10,275 bases of DNA from Synergistaceae bacterium (GTDB lineage Bacteria > Synergistota > Synergistia > Synergistales > Aminobacteriaceae). Every line of letters starts with the position of its first letter. The first letter of the stretch is position 1. Below are positions 6,158-10,275 of the stretch, one piece after another. Position numbers and translations under genes: made by a program. A model generated the notes under the pieces. That model saw only the letters and a program-made list of their open reading frames with translations. It was not told where the DNA came from and made no database searches. The stretch lies in the NCBI GenBank assembly GCA_017458545.1, contig JAFTBA010000364.1, positions 1 through 10,275 on the forward strand, given 5' to 3'.

Positions 6158-6164
6158 AGGAGGT
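6158..6164 (+). promoter_or_regulatory. Ribosome binding site supporting the GTG start of rpsK
   Basis: AGGAGGT lies 9 nt before GTG 6174. No ATG lies between it and the conserved PKKTAQARK reading, so the GTG start is well supported. Confidence 0.8.
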
Positions 6165-6173
6165 ATCACAAAA

Positions 6174-6572
6174 GTGCCTAAGAAAACAGCTCAGGCCAGA
6201 AAAGGCAAGAGACGCGAAAAGAAAAACATTAACTACGGCGTTGCACATATCTATTCAACGTTCAACAATACGATTATGTGCATAAGCGACAGGGCAGGCA
6301 ACATCATCACTTGGGCAAGCGGCGGCAACGTCGGTTTCAAAGGCGCAAGGAAATCTACGCCTTTCGCAGCTCAGATGGCTGCAGGTCAGGTCGCTAAGGG
6401 AGCACAGGATCAGGGAGTTCAGGAAATTGACGTTATCGTGAAAGGGCCCGGTCCCGGACGTGAGAGCGCAATCAGGGCATTACAGTCCGCAGGTCTTCAG
6501 GTGAACCTCATTAAGGACGCTACCCCAATCCCTCACAACGGGTGCAGACCCCCTAAGAGAAGACGTGTTTAA
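6174..6572 (+). CDS. rpsK: 30S ribosomal protein S11
   Basis: 132 codons with a GTG start. S11 lies on the platform of the small subunit beside the mRNA exit region and the 3' part of 16S rRNA. A lysine-rich N-terminus precedes GVAHIYSTFNNTI (22-34), then SGGNVGFKGARKSTPFAAQ (49-67), GPGPGRESAIRAL (91-103) and the near-invariant DATPIPHNGCRPPKRRRV (115-132). N122 is in the position of the asparagine that is modified to isoaspartate in E. coli S11. The next gene is rpoA only 21 nt later; rpsD (S4), which in many bacteria lies between them, is not here. Confidence 0.98.
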   Translation: MPKKTAQARKGKRREKKNINYGVAHIYSTFNNTIMCISDRAGNIITWASGGNVGFKGARKSTPFAAQMAAGQVAKGAQDQGVQEIDVIVKGPGPGRESAIRALQSAGLQVNLIKDATPIPHNGCRPPKRRRV

Positions 6573-6580
6573 TTTCCGGT

Positions 6581-6586
6581 AAGGAG
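6581..6586 (+). promoter_or_regulatory. Ribosome binding site supporting the TTG start of rpoA
   Basis: AAGGAG ends 7 nt before TTG 6594. The next in-frame ATG is about 75 codons further in and would delete the conserved alpha N-terminus, so TTG is the credible start. Confidence 0.75.
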
Positions 6587-6593
6587 TGTAATT

Positions 6594-7844
6594 TTGGATA
6601 AAACCAGATTCAAAGTTTACATTGAGGAAAAAGGTAAGGATTACGGAAGGCTCTTCATTGAGCCTCTCGAACGCGGTTACGGCGATACTCTCGGAAACGC
6701 TTTAAGAAGGCTGCTCCTCTCGTCAATAAGGGGAGCTGCCGTTACTGCGGTTAAAATTAACGGTGTTCTTCACGAGTTCAGCACTCTCAAAGGAATACGC
6801 GAGGACGTTATAGAAATTCTCATGAACCTCAAGCATATTCCCGTTAAGGCAAAAACCGATAAGGCCGCTGTTAATTCCGAAGGTTTCAAGATAATAACGC
6901 TCGATACTGATGACCTTCCTAAAGATTTCTTCACACGTGAGGAAAACCCCGGCGTTATAACCGCTAAGGATATGCCTTGGGATAATGATTTCGAGTTCTG
7001 CGGAGACGGAGTATTATGCACGCTTGAACCCGATGCTCATCTGCTCATGGAGATTTACGTTGAGCAGGGTGTCGGTTACCTTTCTGCCGAAAGGGAAAGA
7101 CCTTCTCAGCCTCCTCTGCCCGTTGACGCTATATTAGCCGATGCAGTGTTCTCACCTGTCAGGCGCGTCAACTATATGATTGAACCTGCAAGAGTCGGTC
7201 AGAGCATTGACTACGAGCGTTTAATCATTGAGGTGTGGACTAACGGCGCAGTAACTCCCGAAGAAGCTGTGAAGGAAGCAGCAAGAATCGCTCAGGATTA
7301 TTTCGGGACAATCGCTGACACCGTCAGTAATGCCGAACCCATTGTTGAAACTGATGATGATGATATTGCCGTTGACCCCGAAAACAAACAGCAGGAGGAA
7401 GAACCAGAGAAATTTCAGGGCGAAGATGTTGAGCTCCCTGTTAATGAAGATAACTCAGTGCATCCTATTCAGGAACTTCAGCTCTCGATAAGGAGTACCA
7501 ACTGCCTGCTCAGAGGCGGAATCGAAACAGTACCCGACCTCCTCAGCAAATCGCGTGAGGACCTGTTGAAAATCAGGAATCTCGGCAAAATCTCTCTCAA
7601 AGAAATCGAAGCACGTTTAGACGTTCTCGGCTATGAACTTCAACCGTCTCCCCCTTCGGAAAATACGGAGGAGAATAATGCTGACGCTGATGTCAACGAA
7701 CCTGATATAACTGAGACTGATGACGGCAATGAATCCGAACCGTCAGCAGAACCGGAAACAGAGTCTAAATCAGAGGCAGAATCCGACCCCGAGTCAAAAC
7801 CGAAGACTAAGAGAAAAAGAACGTCTAAATCAACGAAAAAGTAA
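6594..7844 (+). CDS. rpoA: DNA-directed RNA polymerase subunit alpha with extended charged C-terminus
   Basis: 416 codons from a TTG start; typical alpha is about 310-350. The alpha dimer scaffolds polymerase assembly, and its C-terminal domain contacts promoter UP elements and activators. The N-terminal domain (about 1-245) has EPLERGYGDTLGNALRRLLL (23-42), VLHEFSTLKGIREDV (58-72) and VGQSIDYERLIIEVWTNG (201-218). A linker of about 45 residues (246-290) is strongly acidic. The C-terminal domain (about 291-350) keeps R300 and N303 in IRSTNCLLRGGI and NLGKIS at 329-334. These match E. coli R265, N268 and the NLGKKS turn, except that E. coli K298 is isoleucine here. Residues 351-416 are an extra tail, first rich in E, D, S and P, then ending in a basic KTKRKR...KSTKK patch. 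No frameshift is needed to explain it. Confidence 0.97.
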   Translation: MDKTRFKVYIEEKGKDYGRLFIEPLERGYGDTLGNALRRLLLSSIRGAAVTAVKINGVLHEFSTLKGIREDVIEILMNLKHIPVKAKTDKAAVNSEGFKIITLDTDDLPKDFFTREENPGVITAKDMPWDNDFEFCGDGVLCTLEPDAHLLMEIYVEQGVGYLSAERERPSQPPLPVDAILADAVFSPVRRVNYMIEPARVGQSIDYERLIIEVWTNGAVTPEEAVKEAARIAQDYFGTIADTVSNAEPIVETDDDDIAVDPENKQQEEEPEKFQGEDVELPVNEDNSVHPIQELQLSIRSTNCLLRGGIETVPDLLSKSREDLLKIRNLGKISLKEIEARLDVLGYELQPSPPSENTEENNADADVNEPDITETDDGNESEPSAEPETESKSEAESDPESKPKTKRKRTSKSTKK

Positions 7845-7855
7845 CGGAATTTAAC

Positions 7856-7864
7856 AGGAGGTGA
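7856..7864 (+). promoter_or_regulatory. Ribosome binding site supporting the TTG start of rplQ
   Basis: AGGAGGTGA, a near-complete anti-16S match, is 9 nt before TTG 7874. That start yields the conserved L17 N-terminus MRHHVDHRTLGR. Confidence 0.8.
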
Positions 7865-7873
7865 ATATTCAAA

Positions 7874-8251
7874 TTGAGACATCATGTTGACCACAGGACA
7901 CTCGGACGCTACGGCAGCCACAGACGCTTAATGCTCGGCAACATGGCCGCAAGCCTTTTCCTTAACGGAAGTATCACTACAACCGTAACACGCGCTAAAG
8001 AACTCCGCAGAGTTGCTGAAAAATTAATCACGCGCGCAAGAGGCGGAAGCGTTCACGACATCCGCGTAGTATTCTCGAAGATGCCCCACAAACAGGCAGC
8101 TACGAAATTGTTTCAGGAAATAGCCCCTAAGTATAAGAACTTCGACAAGGGCGGCTATACTAGAATCGTTAAGCTCGGCGCAAGAAAAGGCGACGGCTCA
8201 CCTATGGCAGTGATTGAACTTGTTGAGCGTGAAACAGAAGAGAAAAAATAA
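7874..8251 (+). CDS. rplQ: 50S ribosomal protein L17
   Basis: 125 codons from a TTG start. L17 is a large-subunit protein near the polypeptide exit tunnel. The family pattern MRHxxxxRxLGRxxxHRxLMLxNM is seen at the N-terminus. TTTVTRAKELRRVAEKLIT (35-53) follows, and GGYTRIVKLGARKGDGSPMAVIEL (93-116, abridged here as GGYTRIVKLG...MAVIEL) is the C-terminal block. In this region several genes use GTG or TTG with very strong Shine-Dalgarno sites. The last bases overlap the likely start of ecfA, and there is no terminator between the ribosomal and transporter genes, so they probably share a transcript. Confidence 0.97.
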   Translation: MRHHVDHRTLGRYGSHRRLMLGNMAASLFLNGSITTTVTRAKELRRVAEKLITRARGGSVHDIRVVFSKMPHKQAATKLFQEIAPKYKNFDKGGYTRIVKLGARKGDGSPMAVIELVERETEEKK

Positions 8252-9935
8252 CAAAGCCCCGTTAATCGAGGTACATTCTGTTTCGTTCTCTTATGACAGA
8301 AAAAATACGGGACGTGCATTAAACCGCGTCTCGTTTTTTGTAGACAGAGGCGAAAGAGTCGCAGTACTCGGTCATAACGGCAGCGGCAAATCAACACTCG
8401 TTAAAATTTTAGGCGGCATCATCGAACCTTCTGAAGGTACCTGTTCAATAAACGGCAGGGATATTCAGTCAATGGACTTCAGCGAGTTAAGGCGTTCAAT
8501 CGGAATGGTCTTTCAAGACCCTGAGAACCAGATCGTTGCAGCTATTGTTGAGGACGATGTTGCCTTTGCTCCCGAAAATCAGGGACTCCCTCCCGATGAT
8601 ATTCAGTTAAGAGTCGAAACAGCTCTCGCAGAAACAGACATGTTACACAAAAAAGACTCTCCCGTTGAGGCACTCTCAGGCGGCGAAAAACAGCGTGTAG
8701 CTCTCGCAGGAGTATTAGCCGCTGATGTCGAATGCCTCATACTTGATGAGCCTACAGCAATGTTAGACCCTGAAGCCAGAATCAATATCGAAAAAGTTTT
8801 GCGCTATCTTCATGCTGAAGGTATGACAGTCATTCAGGTTACACATCAGATTGAAGCGGAGAACTTCAGCGACATTCAGAGGGTCATAGTGCTGTCCAAA
8901 GGTCAGGTGAAATGGCAGGGTAATGTCTCTGATTTCTGGAATAACGCTGAGGATTTAGGGTTCACCGTTCCCGACAGCCTCAAAGTTAAACGATACTGCG
9001 ACTCTCACGGCTTAAACATTCCCGAGAGTTTCGCGGATTTCAACAGCAGGATTATTCCGCCGCCTCTCAATTCCGAATCAACAGCTAAATCCCTAAGCGT
9101 TAAATTCGGAATCGAAGCACTCAAATTCGGGTATGACAATGACAACGGAAACAAAGAAAAAAAATTTGCACTCAATGGCATCAATGCAGAGATTTATTCG
9201 GGCGAATGGCTCTCTATAATCGGCAGAACAGGCTCGGGGAAATCAACCTTAGTACAGCACTTTAATGCACTCTATAAGATTCAGGAAGGAAAAATATTTT
9301 TTGACGGCGGTGAACTCCCTCAGAAAGGCGAGGAAATTTACGCTCTCAGACAAAAAGTCGGCTTGGTCTTTCAACACCCTGAAGACCAGTTATTTTCAGC
9401 AAACGTAAGGGACGAATTAGCCTTTGCCCCTAAGAACGCAGGTTTCAAAGGCAAAGAACTCGATGACGCTGTTAAATACGGCCTCGAATGCGTGAGTCTC
9501 AGCAGTGATTTTCTCGAAAGGAATCCCATAGCACTTTCAGGAGGAGAACGCAGACTCGTAGCTATAGCCTCAGTACTCGCAGTTAAACCCGAATGTATTG
9601 TCCTCGATGAACCCTTAGCAGGACTCGACGCTTCATATCAGCAAAAAATTCTGGCCATGCTCGCAAAATTAAGAGACGAAGGAAGAACTGTCATAACTGT
9701 AACGCATGACCTCAATATGGCATTAAGATACAGCGACAGAATATTAATACTCAGAGACGGGCATTCAGTTAAAGAAGGAAGACCGCGCGAAATAACAGAC
9801 GAAATCATGCGGACATCAGAGCCTGAAGCATGGCCCGAAATACTCAGAATATCGGCGGACATAAGAAAATTTAACCCTGAGTTTCCGCTAATCTTCGATT
9901 ATCAGGAGTTCATACAATGCGTTTCACAGATATAA
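8229..9935 (+). CDS. ECF transporter ATPase, EcfA1-EcfA2 fusion
   Basis: About 568 codons in one frame carrying two complete ABC ATPase domains. Numbered from GTG 8229, domain 1 has Walker A GHNGSGKST (48-56), Q-loop FQDPENQ (95-101), LSGGE (149-153), Walker B CLILDEPT (169-176) and switch H206. Domain 2 has GRTGSGKST (332-340), FQHPEDQ (381-387), LSGGE (436-440), CIVLDEP (456-462) and H493. The block after the first Q-loop (NQIVAAIVEDDVAFAPEN) resembles EcfA1; the second (DQLFSANVRDELAFAPKN) resembles EcfA2. Firmicutes usually encode these as two genes after rplQ. The domains power uptake of vitamins or metal ions with EcfT and an S component. The start is uncertain: TTG 8214, 8220 or 8223 are alternatives, none with a clear Shine-Dalgarno, all overlapping rplQ. 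The next gene, ecfT, overlaps it by 19 nt. Confidence 0.93.
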   Translation: MKQKRKNNKAPLIEVHSVSFSYDRKNTGRALNRVSFFVDRGERVAVLGHNGSGKSTLVKILGGIIEPSEGTCSINGRDIQSMDFSELRRSIGMVFQDPENQIVAAIVEDDVAFAPENQGLPPDDIQLRVETALAETDMLHKKDSPVEALSGGEKQRVALAGVLAADVECLILDEPTAMLDPEARINIEKVLRYLHAEGMTVIQVTHQIEAENFSDIQRVIVLSKGQVKWQGNVSDFWNNAEDLGFTVPDSLKVKRYCDSHGLNIPESFADFNSRIIPPPLNSESTAKSLSVKFGIEALKFGYDNDNGNKEKKFALNGINAEIYSGEWLSIIGRTGSGKSTLVQHFNALYKIQEGKIFFDGGELPQKGEEIYALRQKVGLVFQHPEDQLFSANVRDELAFAPKNAGFKGKELDDAVKYGLECVSLSSDFLERNPIALSGGERRLVAIASVLAVKPECIVLDEPLAGLDASYQQKILAMLAKLRDEGRTVITVTHDLNMALRYSDRILILRDGHSVKEGRPREITDEIMRTSEPEAWPEILRISADIRKFNPEFPLIFDYQEFIQCVSQI

Positions 9936-10275
9936 ATACAGGTCAGTATATTTCTACGGGATCATTCATTCACAGGCTTGACCCCCGCGCTAAACTGTTA
10001 TCGCTCTTAATCATAATATCTGCCGTTTTCCCTTCAAAAACATTTTGGGGAGTAATGATATGGACACTGATATTAAGCGCACTGGTCTCAGCATCAAAAT
10101 TATCATGGAGAACCGTCATTAAAACATCAAAGCCCGTTTTCTTTCTCGCAGTGTTCACGTTCGTTTTCAATCTGGGAGCAGGTTATTTCAGGAATATGTC
10201 AGTTACAGGTTCATTACTTGAGGCATTATTCACGGCTTTCAGACTGGTTATACTGATGATGTTCGCGGTAATGCT
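9917..10275 (+). CDS. ecfT: ECF transporter transmembrane protein EcfT, N-terminal part (3' end outside window)
   Basis: Open from ATG 9917 to the window edge, 119 whole codons of a protein normally about 265 long. EcfT is the membrane scaffold linking the two ATPase domains to exchangeable substrate-binding S components. The diagnostic N-terminal motif GQYISTGSFIHRLDPRAKLL is at residues 9-28. Hydrophobic stretches follow at about 27-40, 44-60, 72-90 and 104-119, consistent with membrane helices. The C-terminal cytosolic coupling motifs that bind the ATPases lie beyond the window. AGGAG at 9903-9907 precedes the start, and the 19-nt overlap with the ATPase gene suggests coupled synthesis. 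Substrate specificity cannot be told from this protein. Confidence 0.93.
   Translation, partial: MRFTDINTGQYISTGSFIHRLDPRAKLLSLLIIISAVFPSKTFWGVMIWTLILSALVSASKLSWRTVIKTSKPVFFLAVFTFVFNLGAGYFRNMSVTGSLLEALFTAFRLVILMMFAVM

Noticed and set aside
7640..7921. Minus-strand open frame with serine/aspartate-rich product
   Set aside because: It is the antisense shadow of the low-complexity tail of rpoA. It crosses the rplQ ribosome binding site, and its composition merely mirrors the repeated acidic codons.
9970..10170. Minus-strand open frame near the window end
   Set aside because: It lies opposite the N-terminal part of ecfT, whose diagnostic motif confirms the plus-strand frame.

Overview
The window is a continuous, entirely plus-strand piece of a bacterial ribosomal-protein 'spc-alpha' supercluster. 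It opens inside rpsH and closes inside ecfT. The order read from the sequence is rpsH(partial)-rplF-rplR-rpsE-rpmD-rplO-secY-adk-map-KOW protein-infA-rpmJ-rpsM-rpsK-rpoA-rplQ-ecfA(fused)-ecfT(partial). Every gene was identified by conserved motifs read directly in its translation. rpmJ (41 codons) and the partial ends were read by hand.

Organism: a small KOW-domain protein between map and infA, and ECF-transporter genes directly after rplQ, are the arrangement known from Firmicutes/Clostridia and relatives. The moderate G+C, the strong AGGAGGT Shine-Dalgarno sites and the GTG/TTG starts fit that. My best guess is a clostridial or Synergistota-like anaerobe. This is an inference from gene order and general family knowledge, not a database result.

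Layout: positions 1-3659 hold the spc part (S8, L6, L18, S5, L30, L15, SecY). Positions 3663-5522 hold adenylate kinase, methionine aminopeptidase, a KOW RNA-binding protein and IF-1. Positions 5523-5642 are the only sizeable intergenic gap. It contains an imperfect palindrome of GGG and CCC blocks whose left half has a textbook four-tract G-quadruplex motif. Positions 5643-8251 are the alpha part (L36, S13, S11, RNA polymerase alpha, L17); rpsD (S4), often found between rpsK and rpoA, is absent. Positions 8229-10275 encode the energising module of an ECF vitamin/metal transporter: two ATPase domains fused in one polypeptide, then the transmembrane EcfT.

How it works together: the genes supply ribosome parts, the polymerase alpha subunit, the membrane channel for nascent proteins, N-terminal Met removal, initiation and adenylate balance. 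They are tightly packed, with 1-, 4- and about 20-nt overlaps and Shine-Dalgarno sites inside the preceding genes, which implies translational coupling and one or a few long transcripts. I see no intrinsic terminator and no convincing promoter in the window.

Most of the window is ordinary core machinery. I do not see a new defence or mobile system. The points worth a second look are the palindromic/G-quadruplex element, the EcfA1-EcfA2 fusion, the long charged tail on RpoA, the shortened zinc loop of Adk, and the run of non-ATG starts in the alpha part.
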